Shown: positions 28,407 to 38,785, counted from the first letter of the stretch. The stretch is 64,000 nucleotides of DNA from Campylobacter concisus (GCF_002913715.1 NZ_PPCE01000001.1:124001-188000); one strand, 5' to 3'. A program made the numbers and translations. The notes: generated from the sequence alone by a model not told the origin.

Positions 28407-31145
28407 ATGGCTATCTTAGATATTTTTAGTGAGTTTAAGTTTAGAGGTGATTTGCATAAAGGTCTTATAAAAGCTAGTTTGATCGCAGCGTCCTGTATTT
28501 TGGTCGCTCAAGCTTCATCTGATTGGGATGTCGTGCAGTCTAAATTTAAAGATGATATAGATACAAGATTTAATCTTTATGTTAGTGATGGTAAAAATAT
28601 CAATGCTGGCGAAAGTAATTTAAATGGAAATATAGCCGGTGCTATAAGTGATGCAAATATCAATAATAATGGTGCGATTAGTGGTTATAGATTAAATTTA
28701 AAAGATGTTAATGCGCAAAGAAAGAAATATGGAGTCTTTGCAGCCGGCTCATATAGTGGCATCGTTTCAAACAACAGTTTATTTGCAGAAAACGTTCAAA
28801 ATGGGCATGATCTTGATGTGTACGGCGGACACTCGTATAAGGGCGAAGCAAATTATAATACCTTGTCTATAATGGCTTCAACTATAGACAAAGTAGCTGG
28901 TGGAAGTACTCGTCATGGTCTAGCCAATAACAATAAAGTAATCATAAAATCCAGCAAAGATGTAAAAAGTAATGTAAGATTAGTACATGGCGGTTGGGCG
29001 ACCTATAGCAATAAAGGTGCTAGTTATAACGAAGTACATGTAGATAATGCAAATGCTATCTTTGTTTATGGCGGTGAGTCACAAAATGGTGAAGTTAGTT
29101 TTAATAAAGTTGTTATAACAAATAACTCGCTCTCAAGAGAGGTAGTTGGCGGCAAAAGTACAACTGGAGCTAGAGCAAATGCAACGCACAACGAAGTTAA
29201 TATAATTGGTTCTACTATCGAAAAGAGTAGACAATCAGGTGTTTATGGTGGTTTAACAGATAGAGGTGATGCAAATTTTAACAAAGTGAGCATAACTAGT
29301 GATGCAAAAAATAGATCCTTGATAAATTCTAATGTTTATGGAGGCAAGATCCACGAAGGAGGAGTATTTGGCATTAAAGGCGCGAATGCTAATTCAAATT
29401 TAGTTTTTGTAGATAACTCAACCATAAATGGCGATGTTCATGGCGGTTCATCAGTAAATGGTACTGCAAATTTAAATGAGGTAAAGATAACTCGTAGTGA
29501 GGTGGACTATGTTTATGGTGGCAAGTCACTAGTTGGTACTGCAAGCTACAATAAAACATATATCCAAGACTCAAATGTAAAAGGTGATGTTTATGGTGGA
29601 GCTAGTGGATCTGGATTTGGCCCAAGCACTCCAGAGACCAATTACAATACGCTAACTATCGAAAACTCAACCATAAAAGGCGATGTTTATGGCGGATATA
29701 ATGAGAGCTATATAGGCCTAGCTACAAACAATGTGATAAATTTAAAAAATGGTGCGAGAATAGGTGGCGAGCTAATTGGCGGTAAGGCAGAAAGTAGTGA
29801 GAATATAAAAGAAAATAAGCTAAATGTCTACTCACAAGCAAGCGCAAAAAATGTTAGAAATTTTCAAACTTACAATTTTCTCATATCAAAAGATGCTGGA
29901 GCAAATTTAAACCTTTTGACGCTTAGCTCAGACGAGGATACTGATCTAAGAGGAAGCGAAGTAAATCTAGCATTGCAAGATAAGATTACATCTTTAAAAG
30001 TCGGCGAAAGTATAAATTTGATAAAAAAAGAGAGCAAAAATAGCAAAATTTTAGCTAACGGAAATATCAAAAAAAGTACTAAAATTTCTGGTGTTATGAG
30101 TGATTATGAGTTTAGTATAGATAAAGCTGATGATGCAATCGTAAAAGCTACTCTCGTATCAAAAAGTAAAAATAAAAATGGCGAGTCTATGCTTGGGGCT
30201 TTTGCTATGCCAATAGATGTGACTTTTAAAATGAATGACTTTATGAGCGACTCAATGGGAGCTATTGAGCTTGATCTAAATGCACTAGAAGTTGCAAATT
30301 TATTTGGCACATCTCATCTTGCTAAATATGCATTTGCTGATGACTTTGGTTATAAAAGCGACGCATATCAGCCAGCATACGAAAGCGATGAAAAAAACGT
30401 GATCAGTTTTGCAAATGTAAATGGATTTAAGGCAGACTATGATGAGAGTGGGATTGACCTAAAGGGTATTGGTTTATCAGCTGGCGTAGCATTTAGTGCA
30501 AAAGAGAACATTTATGGAGCTTTTATTGAGAACTCATACGCTAAATTTGATAACAGCGATGAAGATGCCAAAATAGATGGCAGAGTTAGAAACTATGGAC
30601 TTGGCATTTTTTCAAGACTAAATTTGCCACGTGATTTTTATATCGATCTCATGGCAAAAGCTGGTAGGAGCCAAACTAAGGTTGATGCAAAAGATGTGGA
30701 TTATAAAATCTCAATGCCATATTACAATGCTAGCTTTGGCATCGGCAAAAAGATAAAATTTGATAGCTTTATACTTGATAGTGGGCTAAACTACGCACTC
30801 TCTTATGTTGGTAGCGATGAGGCAGATATCGGACAAAGCACATTAAAATTTAGCAGCGTTACATCAAGCAGAGCTAAAATTTACTCAAAGATAGCCTATG
30901 ATGCTGGTAAATTTAATCCTTATGGAAAAATTAGTGCTGAGTATAAATTTAACACCAAGTCAAAAATAGCAGTGATCCAAGAAGACGAGGAGATCAGCCT
31001 AACTCAAAAAGGCACAAGCTCAGAGGTTGAGGTCGGTCTAAGATATACGCCAACTTATGCAACACTCATAAATTTTGGCATAGCACAATCTTTTGGCAAA
31101 AAAGATCAAAGTAGCGCAAAACTTCAGTTTGCTTATAGATTCTAA
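28407..31145 (+). CDS. Autotransporter with repeated V-Y-G-G passenger
   Basis: A 912-residue type Va autotransporter. A long N-terminal extension precedes the signal core (I-K-A-S-L-I-A-A-S-C-I-L-V-A-Q-A). The passenger, residues about 110-480, has about twelve copies of a unit of roughly 30-40 residues beginning V-Y-G-G (variants V-H-G-G, V-A-G-G, L-I-G-G) and containing an A-N-Y-N/A-S-Y-N-like turn, then a strand. This is a beta-helix style repeat. The C-terminal roughly 280 residues are the translocating beta barrel, ending L-Q-F-A-Y-R-F. The passenger probably mediates adhesion or surface interaction, but its ligand is unknown. A strong terminator follows. Confidence 0.85.
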   Translation: MAILDIFSEFKFRGDLHKGLIKASLIAASCILVAQASSDWDVVQSKFKDDIDTRFNLYVSDGKNINAGESNLNGNIAGAISDANINNNGAISGYRLNLKDVNAQRKKYGVFAAGSYSGIVSNNSLFAENVQNGHDLDVYGGHSYKGEANYNTLSIMASTIDKVAGGSTRHGLANNNKVIIKSSKDVKSNVRLVHGGWATYSNKGASYNEVHVDNANAIFVYGGESQNGEVSFNKVVITNNSLSREVVGGKSTTGARANATHNEVNIIGSTIEKSRQSGVYGGLTDRGDANFNKVSITSDAKNRSLINSNVYGGKIHEGGVFGIKGANANSNLVFVDNSTINGDVHGGSSVNGTANLNEVKITRSEVDYVYGGKSLVGTASYNKTYIQDSNVKGDVYGGASGSGFGPSTPETNYNTLTIENSTIKGDVYGGYNESYIGLATNNVINLKNGARIGGELIGGKAESSENIKENKLNVYSQASAKNVRNFQTYNFLISKDAGANLNLLTLSSDEDTDLRGSEVNLALQDKITSLKVGESINLIKKESKNSKILANGNIKKSTKISGVMSDYEFSIDKADDAIVKATLVSKSKNKNGESMLGAFAMPIDVTFKMNDFMSDSMGAIELDLNALEVANLFGTSHLAKYAFADDFGYKSDAYQPAYESDEKNVISFANVNGFKADYDESGIDLKGIGLSAGVAFSAKENIYGAFIENSYAKFDNSDEDAKIDGRVRNYGLGIFSRLNLPRDFYIDLMAKAGRSQTKVDAKDVDYKISMPYYNASFGIGKKIKFDSFILDSGLNYALSYVGSDEADIGQSTLKFSSVTSSRAKIYSKIAYDAGKFNPYGKISAEYKFNTKSKIAVIQEDEEISLTQKGTSSEVEVGLRYTPTYATLINFGIAQSFGKKDQSSAKLQFAYRF

Positions 31146-31175
31146 AAATTTAGTGGCTTTTTGGCCACTAAATTT
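31146..31175 (+). terminator. Intrinsic terminator after the autotransporter gene
   Basis: Perfect 12-bp stem AAATTTAGTGGC/GCCACTAAATTT with a 6-base loop. It lies between converging genes and is probably bidirectional with aroC. Confidence 0.8.
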
Positions 31176-31192
31176 ACTTATTTTTATAGATT

Positions 31193-32260
31193 TTAGCCGT
31201 AAATTTTCTTTAAATTTTCAAGCTTTGTGCTAGTATTTAGTAGTAACATATCGGCGATAACTAGCCTTATCATCGCGGTTGCAACGACGCTGCCACGTAT
31301 GCCTATACAAGGATCATGCCTGCCTCTTAGTTCAAAGTCTACCACTTCGCCAGCTAAATTTAGTGTCTTTTGCTCTTTAAATATCGAAGGTGTTGGCTTA
31401 AAATGGCTCTTTAACACGATCTCAGCGCCGCTACTTATGCCGCCAAGTATGCCACCAGCGTTATTGCTCAAAAAGCCAAGCTCGTCCATCTCGTCGTTGT
31501 TTGCCGAGCCAAGCATAGAGCTTACATTCACGCCAGCACCTATCTCAACGGCCTTTACACCGTTTATTCCCATCAAAGCCGCTGCTAAAGCGCTATCTAG
31601 CTTATCATAAAGTGGCTCACCAAGACCAGCTGGCACTCCTCTAGCCACGCTTAAAACCACAGCTCCTACACTATCGTGCTCGCTTCTAGCTTTATTTATC
31701 ACTTCTTTCATCGCTTCTTCATTGCCAAGAGCATAAATTTGAGAATTTTTAGCAAAGTTAAAGTCTATTTTATCGCTAAAAACTTTGCTGATACCAAGTA
31801 CTCCACTTAAAATTTCTATATTAAACTCATTTAAAAGCATCTGTGCAAAAGCTCCACCAGCTACTTTAATAGCCGTTTCTCTTGCACTTGAGCGTCCGCC
31901 GCCTCTGTGATCTCTAAAGCCATATTTTTTGAAATATGTAAAATCAGCATGCCCGGGACGGAAAATTTCACGTAAATTTTCATAGTCGTTTGATTTTTGG
32001 TTGTTGTTAAAAATGGCAAAACCTATCGGTGCCCCAGTGCTTATGCCATCAAAGACGCCACTAAAAATTTCTATTTTATCGGCTTCATCTCTTGCGGTTG
32101 TAAAGTTGCTTTGTCCAGGGCGGCGTCTATCTAGCTCACTTTGGATGAAATCTGTATCGATCTTTAGCCCAGCAGGTAGGCCGTCTATCACGCCACCGAT
32201 CGCCACTCCGTGGCTCTCGCCAAAGGTTGTTAAGGTTAGTTTTTTGCCAAATGTATTCAA
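31193..32260 (-). CDS. aroC: Chorismate synthase
   Basis: AroC converts EPSP to chorismate with reduced FMN, the last shikimate step. The 355-residue protein has G-E-S-H-G at the N-terminus (14-18), D-G-L-P-A-G, R-R-R-P-G-Q, the F-R-P-G-H-A-D-F segment, the R-G-G-G-R-S-S-A-R-E-T-A signature and R-H-D-P-C-I-G-I-R-G near the end. Length is normal. It is the last of the minus-strand cluster TPR-rnhA-rnc-aroC, 8 bp after rnc. Confidence 0.97.
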   Translation of the reverse strand: MNTFGKKLTLTTFGESHGVAIGGVIDGLPAGLKIDTDFIQSELDRRRPGQSNFTTARDEADKIEIFSGVFDGISTGAPIGFAIFNNNQKSNDYENLREIFRPGHADFTYFKKYGFRDHRGGGRSSARETAIKVAGGAFAQMLLNEFNIEILSGVLGISKVFSDKIDFNFAKNSQIYALGNEEAMKEVINKARSEHDSVGAVVLSVARGVPAGLGEPLYDKLDSALAAALMGINGVKAVEIGAGVNVSSMLGSANNDEMDELGFLSNNAGGILGGISSGAEIVLKSHFKPTPSIFKEQKTLNLAGEVVDFELRGRHDPCIGIRGSVVATAMIRLVIADMLLLNTSTKLENLKKIYG

Positions 32261-32268
32261 AATTTTTC

Positions 32269-32940
32269 CTATTTTTTGATTTTTTCTAGTGCGATTTTTG
32301 CTGCAAGCTGTTGGGCTTGCTTTTTAGAGCTGCCAACGGCGCGTGAAATTTCTTTGCCATTTAGTAGCAAGGCTATCTCAAATTCTTTCTTGTGATCAGG
32401 ACCTGACGTGCTGATGAGCTCGTATGTTGGTATAACGCCAAGACTGGCCTGAGTGACCTCTTGAAGAGCGGTTTTGTAGTCCTTTTCAAGGTGTGCAAAG
32501 TCGATCTGCGGATAGCAAAGCTCAAGCAGACTAATAGAAATTTCTCTAACTTTATCAAGTCCAGCCTCTAGGTAGATAGCACCCATCACAGCTTCAAATG
32601 CGTCGCTTAAAATGCTATCTTTCTCGCGTCCGCCATTGTTCTCTTCAGCCGTACTTAGCCTTAAAAATTTACCCATTTTTAGATGCCTTGCCATATTTGC
32701 AAAGCTTTTTTCATTTACAAGCGCGGCTCTTAGCTTACTCATGTCGCCCTCTGCGATCTTGCTAAATTTCTTAAAAAGATACTCAGCCACAAGCAGATCC
32801 ATCACCGCATCGCCTAAAAACTCGAGTCTTTCGTTATTTAGCGCCTGCTTGGTACTCTTGTGGGTCAGCGCCTCTTCTAAAAGTTCAGTTTTTTTAAATT
32901 TATATCCAAGACTCTTTTCAAATTCTTCTAAAATTTTCAT
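32269..32940 (-). CDS. rnc: Ribonuclease III
   Basis: RNase III cuts double-stranded RNA in rRNA and mRNA maturation. The 223-residue protein has the nine-residue signature N-E-R-L-E-F-L-G-D (36-44), the second catalytic motif [11 protein letters not shown] with E117-type glutamate, and a C-terminal dsRBD ending in [14 protein letters not shown]. The start overlaps the rnhA stop by 4 bases, indicating coupling. Confidence 0.97.
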   Translation of the reverse strand: MKILEEFEKSLGYKFKKTELLEEALTHKSTKQALNNERLEFLGDAVMDLLVAEYLFKKFSKIAEGDMSKLRAALVNEKSFANMARHLKMGKFLRLSTAEENNGGREKDSILSDAFEAVMGAIYLEAGLDKVREISISLLELCYPQIDFAHLEKDYKTALQEVTQASLGVIPTYELISTSGPDHKKEFEIALLLNGKEISRAVGSSKKQAQQLAAKIALEKIKK

Positions 32941-33371
32941 CTTTCATTCTCATCTTTTATTTTTAATGCCTCATCTCTCGCCATCTGGTCGCACTCCTCG
33001 TTTTCAGGGTGTCCAGCGTGCCCCTTGACCCAGCTAGCCACGACTTTGTGAGGCTTTGAAATTTCTAAATACTCCTGCCAAAGCTCGACATTTTTTACAT
33101 TTTTAAAATTTCTCTTTTGCCAGTTTGCAAGCCACTCATTTATGCTATTTACCACGTATGAGCTATCTGTAAAGAGCCTTACTTCGCAGGGCTCTTTTAA
33201 TGCTTTTAGCCCCATTATCGCAGCTTTTAGCTCCATTTGGTTATTTGTAGTATGTGCCTCGCCGCCACTTTCTTTTTTCTGCGCTTCGTTAAATCTCAAA
33301 ATGTAAGCCCAGCCGCCAGCTCCAGGGTTTCCAAGGCATGAGCCATCGCTAAAAAGTGTTACTATCTTCAC
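32937..33371 (-). CDS. rnhA: Ribonuclease HI
   Basis: RNase HI removes RNA from RNA-DNA hybrids. The 144-residue protein has the D-E-D-D active site: D9 in L-F-S-D-G-S-C, E47 in Q-M-E-L-K-A-A, D69 in L-F-T-D-S-S-Y and a late aspartate in N-E-E-C-D-Q-M-A-R. It overlaps the TPR protein gene upstream by 23 bases and rnc downstream by 4. Confidence 0.95.
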   Translation of the reverse strand: MKIVTLFSDGSCLGNPGAGGWAYILRFNEAQKKESGGEAHTTNNQMELKAAIMGLKALKEPCEVRLFTDSSYVVNSINEWLANWQKRNFKNVKNVELWQEYLEISKPHKVVASWVKGHAGHPENEECDQMARDEALKIKDENER

Positions 33372-34380
33372 TTGGTTTTTCTGTGATGTGGGATAAAATT
33401 TTCACACTTCCTAGCTCGTGACAGACCGGACAGCGGTAAAAGTGCATAGGAAATGAGTTTTTGCAGCTTTTGCAAACGTAGTTAAAGCTTAACCCAGCCG
33501 CGTCAAATTTAGCGTCTTTTAGCTTTTTGATGACATTTAGCTCAAAGCCATAAATTTCACATGGCTCATCTATATCGCCCTTTGCGTAAAAGAGTGATTT
33601 GTACTTTGGATCGTTTAAATTTATAGGCGTTTTTAGGTTGTAAAGCAGATCGATCACATCTTCAAAACGAGCAAAATCTTTTAAATTTTCTAAATTTTCA
33701 TTGTGCCTTATGAAAAGTGCTAAGATCATACGTTTTAAAAGCTCAAAATTTTGGCTAAGATGGGAGAGAATTTCTACCTTTTCATTAAAACTTAAATTTC
33801 TATCATCAAGCGTGCTGATCGCCTTTATATAGGCCTTTTGATCTTTTATATTTACACCAAGTTCTTCAAGAGAATTTAGCGCATAAAGGGCTTCTTTGTA
33901 GTTTTTAAGTTTTTCATCTATCATCGTTAAAAAGCGAAGTGCAAGCACATTTCTTGGGCTTAGTTCAAGCACTTTTTCAAAGACTTCGCTAGCTTTTTTC
34001 AAAAATCCGGCCTTAAAATAGACCTCTCCAAGCTCGTTTAGGATAAATTCTTTTTCATTTTTATCTCTAACTTTGCCAAGCGCTATGAGATAAACACTAA
34101 TTGATTTTTCAAAATCACCATTTTTGGCAAAAGTTTGTCCTAGCATGCAAAGGCTTTGAGCATCTATCTCTGGGCTTTGTAGCATCTGTTTATGCTCGCT
34201 ACTTATGCCATCTTTGCTATCAAATTTTCTTATAAATTTTTCAATGCGTTTTTTCTCATCTTTGCTTGAAAAGATACCCCAAGCATAGCTTAATGCGGCT
34301 ATCATCAAAATAATGCTAAATAAAATAATAAGGCTAAATATCGGATCTCTATGCCCAATAAAAAAAATATCCACGCTCAT
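33349..34380 (-). CDS. Membrane-anchored TPR protein with zinc-ribbon tail (LapB-like)
   Basis: A 343-residue protein with one N-terminal membrane helix (about 16-36, I-F-S-L-I-I-L-F-S-I-I-L-M-I-A-A-L) and a run of TPR helices (for example F-E-K-V-L-E-L-S-P-R-N-V-L-A-L-R-F). The C-terminal rubredoxin-like knuckle pair is C-K-S-C and C-P-V-C. The architecture is that of LapB/YciM, which in E. coli controls LPS synthesis through FtsH and LpxC. The role in this organism is inferred only from architecture. It heads the rnhA-rnc-aroC cluster and diverges from dnaG. Confidence 0.72.
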   Translation of the reverse strand: MSVDIFFIGHRDPIFSLIILFSIILMIAALSYAWGIFSSKDEKKRIEKFIRKFDSKDGISSEHKQMLQSPEIDAQSLCMLGQTFAKNGDFEKSISVYLIALGKVRDKNEKEFILNELGEVYFKAGFLKKASEVFEKVLELSPRNVLALRFLTMIDEKLKNYKEALYALNSLEELGVNIKDQKAYIKAISTLDDRNLSFNEKVEILSHLSQNFELLKRMILALFIRHNENLENLKDFARFEDVIDLLYNLKTPINLNDPKYKSLFYAKGDIDEPCEIYGFELNVIKKLKDAKFDAAGLSFNYVCKSCKNSFPMHFYRCPVCHELGSVKILSHITEKPSEDSNTF

Positions 34381-34435
34381 ACTTTGTAATAAAATTTTAC
34401 TTTAATTATAACAAAGCGGTTGTATAATTTTGCTT

Positions 34436-36115
34436 ATGATAGATCCAAAATCCATAGAAAAACTCAAAAATCAAATCGATATCGTTGACATTATAGAGCA
34501 CTATTTGCCAGTCAAAAAAATGGGTGCAAACTATAAATGCGTCTGCCCATTTCACGATGATAGAAATCCTAGTATGAGCATAAGCCAAAGTAAGCAAATT
34601 TTTCACTGTTTTGCTTGCAAGGCCGGCGGAGATGCGATCAAATTTGTAATGGATTATGAGAAATTAACCTATCCAGAAGCTATCGAAAGAATAGCTAGTC
34701 TTGTAAATTTTAGCCTTGAATACACAAGCGACAAAGCCCCAACACAAAAAGAAAATAAGCATATTTTAGAAAAGGCAAATGCCTTTTATAGGAGCGAATT
34801 TTTCAAGCATGAAGCCGCTGTGAGATATATCTATTCTCGTGGTATAAATGACGCGATGATCGAGAAATTTGAGCTTGGCTGGGCAGGGGAGAGCGCTAGT
34901 ACCATTAGACTTTTGCAAAATGAAAATATCGAACCAAAAGAGGCGCTTGAAGTTGGAATCGTAAAGCAAAACGAGAAGGGAATTTATGCTAGTTTTATCG
35001 AGCGTATCACATTTCCAATATATGCGCATACGGCAAAATTAGTTGGCTTTGGCGGTAGAACGATCTCAGATCATCCTGCAAAATATGTAAATTCTCCACA
35101 AAGCATAGTTTTTGACAAGTCAAAGCTACTTTACGGCTATCATTTAGCTAGACAAAGTATTTTTGAAAAAAAGCAGATTATCATCACAGAGGGATATTTA
35201 GATGTTATCATGCTGCACTTTGCTGGCTTCACAAACGCCGTTGCCGTGCTTGGGACTGCGCTTACGACTAATCACTTGCCACTTTTAAAAAGAGGAGAGA
35301 TAAGCGTAGTACTTTGTTTTGATGGTGACTCGGCTGGTATAAATGCCGCTATAAAATCATCTCGTCTTTTGGTGCAAAACGAAATAGATGGAAGCGTTGT
35401 TATTATAAAAGATGGTGCAGACCCTGCGGATATGGTCTTTGTAGGTAGAAGTGACGAGCTAAAAGAGATGTTTGGATCCGGGACTGAGCTTGGCGAGTTT
35501 TATATCGAGCAAATTGTAAAAAAATATGATATTACGCGCCCAGTGCAAAAGCAAAAATGCTTAGAAGAGATAGTGGAATTTACAAATTCTCTAAAGCCAA
35601 TAATCGCAAAAAGTTACGAATTGCTGGTATCAAATTTACTCAAAATAGAGCTAAATACTTTTAGCCTTCATGGACAAAGATATATAAATAGACAAGATCA
35701 AAATTTTACAAATGCTGCAACAACAAATAAACAAGTGGCTCAAAAAAAAGATAAAACTGATATTTTGGAATTTAGTGTTTTAAAGAGCATGCTAGCAAAT
35801 AAAAATTACGAAGCTATCGTTTTAAACGAGCTTGAGGAGAAATTCTTCTTGCATCATAAAGATTATTTTCAAGCTGTTTTATTGCCAAATATTGAAGATA
35901 ATGCGGTACTTGTTAGAGAAATTTATGTTGATGAAAGCTCAAACATAGCTTCTAGTGAAGATAGCCTTAAAGAGGCCATTTTAAAGCTAAAACTAAAATA
36001 CTATGAGAAGTTTCGCGAAGATACCAGAAAATCACAAAAACCAAATAAAATCGAAATAATGCAAAAAATTTCAGAGATCATTAAAGGCTTACACAACAAG
36101 CTACAAAAAAATTAG
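34436..36115 (+). CDS. dnaG: DNA primase
   Basis: DnaG makes RNA primers for replication. From the ATG at 34436 the product is about 559 residues, beginning M-I-D-P-K-S-I-E. A TTG six bases earlier would add two residues. The zinc-binding domain has C-V-C-P-F-H (about 36-41) and H-C-F-A-C-K-A-G-G-D (about 57-66). The TOPRIM core has I-I-T-E-G-Y-L-D-V and C-F-D-G-D-S-A-G. The DnaB-binding C-terminal part is divergent, as in Campylobacter. No clear Shine-Dalgarno precedes the start. The gene is divergent from the TPR protein gene, with about 50 bp between. Confidence 0.95.
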   Translation: MIDPKSIEKLKNQIDIVDIIEHYLPVKKMGANYKCVCPFHDDRNPSMSISQSKQIFHCFACKAGGDAIKFVMDYEKLTYPEAIERIASLVNFSLEYTSDKAPTQKENKHILEKANAFYRSEFFKHEAAVRYIYSRGINDAMIEKFELGWAGESASTIRLLQNENIEPKEALEVGIVKQNEKGIYASFIERITFPIYAHTAKLVGFGGRTISDHPAKYVNSPQSIVFDKSKLLYGYHLARQSIFEKKQIIITEGYLDVIMLHFAGFTNAVAVLGTALTTNHLPLLKRGEISVVLCFDGDSAGINAAIKSSRLLVQNEIDGSVVIIKDGADPADMVFVGRSDELKEMFGSGTELGEFYIEQIVKKYDITRPVQKQKCLEEIVEFTNSLKPIIAKSYELLVSNLLKIELNTFSLHGQRYINRQDQNFTNAATTNKQVAQKKDKTDILEFSVLKSMLANKNYEAIVLNELEEKFFLHHKDYFQAVLLPNIEDNAVLVREIYVDESSNIASSEDSLKEAILKLKLKYYEKFREDTRKSQKPNKIEIMQKISEIIKGLHNKLQKN

Positions 36116-36219
36116 ATTTCAAAATTTAACACTTATTCAGCTTTAAATCATAAAACTAAATGTAAAATGTTCAAAGTAATAAATATTTTTAAGATTAGTT
36201 TTATTTTTAAGGGTTTATT

Positions 36220-37455
36220 ATGATAAATTTTAAAAGATTTGAGGCGAATTTTAATGCTATAAGCAGATTTGGAGCATTAAAAGGTGGAGGGCTAACAAGG
36301 CTTGCATTTAGCAAAGAAGACTTGGAAGCTAGAAATTTTCTTATAAATTTAATAGAAGAAAATGGCTTTAAACTTAAAATTGACAATGTTGGCAACATCT
36401 TTGCCATCTATGATGATGGCTGTGAGCCAGGTGAAAAGCCGGTTTGCGTAGGCTCTCATATCGACAGTGTGCCAAATGGTGGCTTTTATGATGGCACTCT
36501 TGGTGTCATGGCAGGACTTGAGGCGCTAACCTCGATAAAAGAAGCTGGCATTAAATTAAAGCGCCCACTTTGGTTAATTAACTTTTGCTGTGAAGAGTCA
36601 AGTAGGTTTAAAACAGCAACCATTGGCAGCAAGATAATAAGCGGCAAACTTGGCCTACAAAGACTTCATGAATTAAAAGACGAAGATGACATTTCGCTCT
36701 TTGAAGCGATGATTAAATTTGGGCTTGAGCCACAAAATTTAAATGACTCTATTTTAAAAGAACACTCACTTCATTCATATTTAGAACTTCACATTGAACA
36801 AGGCCCAGTTCTTGAGCGAAGTGGTATAAGCGTTGGCGTAGTAAGCGGTATCGCCGCTCCTATTAGATTTGAAATTATTATTCATGGTAAGGCAGATCAC
36901 AGCGGTTCAACGCCGATGAATATGCGTAGTGATGCTTTGCTAGCTGCTTCACACATCATAATCGCAGCCAATAAATTTGCTAAAAATAAAAAAACAGCTG
37001 TGGCTACTGTTGGTTACGCACATGCAAAGCCAGGCGTTTTAAATGTCGTACCAGGCGAGGCGAGGCTTGGAGTTGATCTAAGAGATATTGATAAGGTAAG
37101 CTTAGAAGAGCTAAATTTAGAGCTTAGAAATTTTATAAAAGAGCTAAGCGGTGAGCTAAAATTTAGTTATGAGATAAGAGAACTAAGCAGTGATGAGCCA
37201 GTAAAACTAAGCGAGCATGCTATAAATTTACTAAGCGAAGAGGCTGCTAAACTGGGCATAAAAACGCTTACTTTGCCAAGCGGAGCTGGACACGATGCGA
37301 TGAATCTAACAAAACTCGCAAGTAGCGTTGGCATGCTTTTTATACCTTGCGTTGGTGGCATCAGTCACAATATAGCAGAAGCTATAAATTTTGATGATGC
37401 TTTCAAAGCTACACAAATTTTAACAAATGCACTAATTAAACTATCAAATGAATAA
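36220..37455 (+). CDS. Zn-dependent M20 amidase/hydantoinase (carbamoylase family)
   Basis: A 411-residue M20 family enzyme of the N-carbamoyl-L-amino-acid hydrolase/allantoate amidohydrolase branch. Metal motifs are G-S-H-I-D-S-V (about 80-86) with D-G-T-L-G-V, C-C-E-E-S-S-R-F and the late H-N-I-A-E-A histidine. The dimerisation lid has G-K-A-D-H-S-G-S-T-P-M. It removes the carbamoyl or amide group from small N-substituted amino acids, but the exact substrate is unknown. It is first in a five-gene peptide/amide use operon with tight spacing. Confidence 0.82.
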   Translation: MINFKRFEANFNAISRFGALKGGGLTRLAFSKEDLEARNFLINLIEENGFKLKIDNVGNIFAIYDDGCEPGEKPVCVGSHIDSVPNGGFYDGTLGVMAGLEALTSIKEAGIKLKRPLWLINFCCEESSRFKTATIGSKIISGKLGLQRLHELKDEDDISLFEAMIKFGLEPQNLNDSILKEHSLHSYLELHIEQGPVLERSGISVGVVSGIAAPIRFEIIIHGKADHSGSTPMNMRSDALLAASHIIIAANKFAKNKKTAVATVGYAHAKPGVLNVVPGEARLGVDLRDIDKVSLEELNLELRNFIKELSGELKFSYEIRELSSDEPVKLSEHAINLLSEEAAKLGIKTLTLPSGAGHDAMNLTKLASSVGMLFIPCVGGISHNIAEAINFDDAFKATQILTNALIKLSNE

Positions 37456-37465
37456 GGAGAAACCT

Positions 37466-38785
37466 ATGGATAAGATAGCAAATTTGGCTCTTTCTTTAAA
37501 AGATGAGCTGATCAAGGATCGCAGGTATTTTCACTCACATCCAGAGACTGGCTGGTTTACATTTTTTACAACCGCCGTATTAGCAAAGAGGCTTAGTGAT
37601 CTTGGTTATGAAATAAGCCTTGGTGAAAAAGTCGTTAAAGCTGATGCAAGGCTTGGCCTTGGCTCAAAAGAGCAATGCGAAAAAGCAATAGAAAGAGCCA
37701 AAAAACTCCTAAGTCCTGAAGAGGCAAAATATCTTTCTTATATGAAAGATGGATTAACAGGCCTAACAGCTTTTATCGACACAAAAAGGCCTGGTAAATT
37801 TACAGCATTTAGATTTGACATTGATAGTGTTGATGTGACAGAGAGTGATGAGCCTACTCACAGACCTTATAAAGAGGGTTTTGGCGCAGATATCGCTGGT
37901 ATCACGCATGCTTGTGGGCATGATGGTCACATATCGATAGGCCTTGGTGTAGCAAAACTTATAGCTGAAAATTTAGATGAGTTTAACGGTAAATTTAAAT
38001 TTATCTTCCAAACAGCAGAAGAGGGCACAAGAGGAGCTGTGGCTATGGAAGCTGCTGGTGTGCTTGATGGTGTAGAGTACCTATTGGGCGGTCATATCGG
38101 CTTTCAAGCAAAAACCAATAGAGGTATCATTTGTGGGACAAATAAGCTACTTGCAACTTCAAAATTTGACGTACATATCACTGGTCGTTCAGCTCACGCA
38201 GCAGGAGCACCACAAGATGGCGCAAATGCCCTTTTAGCCGCATCTCAAATGGCACTAAGCATGCATGGTATCACAAGACATGCAAAGGGTGTGACCAGGA
38301 TAAATGTAGGCGTTTTAAAAGCAGGTGAAGGCAGAAACGTCATAGCACCAAACGGCTATCTAGCTTGCGAAACAAGAGGCGAGGATACAAATTTAAATGA
38401 TTTCATGTATGAAAGATGCATGGATATCGTTAAAGGCGTTAGCCAAATTTACGGAGTAGAGAGTAAAGTCGTAATGACTGGTGGCACAAGCGGAGCCGAT
38501 AGCGACAAAGAAGTAACTGAAATTTTCTATGAAGCAGCAAAAGAGAGTCCATTTATAGATGATGACAAGATCGTAAAAGAGCTTGATTTTGGTGCTTGTG
38601 AAGATTTTGCTCATTTTATGAGAGCTTTGCAAGATAGGGGCGCAAAGAGTGGCTATATGATGATAGGAACAAATTTAAAAGCAGGCCATCACAACTGCAA
38701 ATTTGACTTTGATGAGGAGTGTTTGGTGGCTGGGGTTGATGTCTATCTAAGATCTGCTTACAAACTAAATGGAGTAAAAAAATGA
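37466..38785 (+). CDS. M20D amidohydrolase (AbgB/aminoacylase-like)
   Basis: About 439 residues from ATG 37466, chosen because AAGGAG (37454-37459) lies six bases upstream. An ATG at 37448 overlaps the previous gene and has no such site. M20D marks: H-A-C-G-H-D-G-H-I near 152, T-A-E-E-G-T-R-G, G-A-C-E-D-F and a final G-H-H-N-C-K-F-D-F. Relatives cleave p-aminobenzoyl-glutamate or N-acyl amino acids. The family fit is closer to AbgB than to hippurate hydrolase. It is co-transcribed with the carbamoylase and pepE. Confidence 0.8.
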   Translation: MDKIANLALSLKDELIKDRRYFHSHPETGWFTFFTTAVLAKRLSDLGYEISLGEKVVKADARLGLGSKEQCEKAIERAKKLLSPEEAKYLSYMKDGLTGLTAFIDTKRPGKFTAFRFDIDSVDVTESDEPTHRPYKEGFGADIAGITHACGHDGHISIGLGVAKLIAENLDEFNGKFKFIFQTAEEGTRGAVAMEAAGVLDGVEYLLGGHIGFQAKTNRGIICGTNKLLATSKFDVHITGRSAHAAGAPQDGANALLAASQMALSMHGITRHAKGVTRINVGVLKAGEGRNVIAPNGYLACETRGEDTNLNDFMYERCMDIVKGVSQIYGVESKVVMTGGTSGADSDKEVTEIFYEAAKESPFIDDDKIVKELDFGACEDFAHFMRALQDRGAKSGYMMIGTNLKAGHHNCKFDFDEECLVAGVDVYLRSAYKLNGVKK

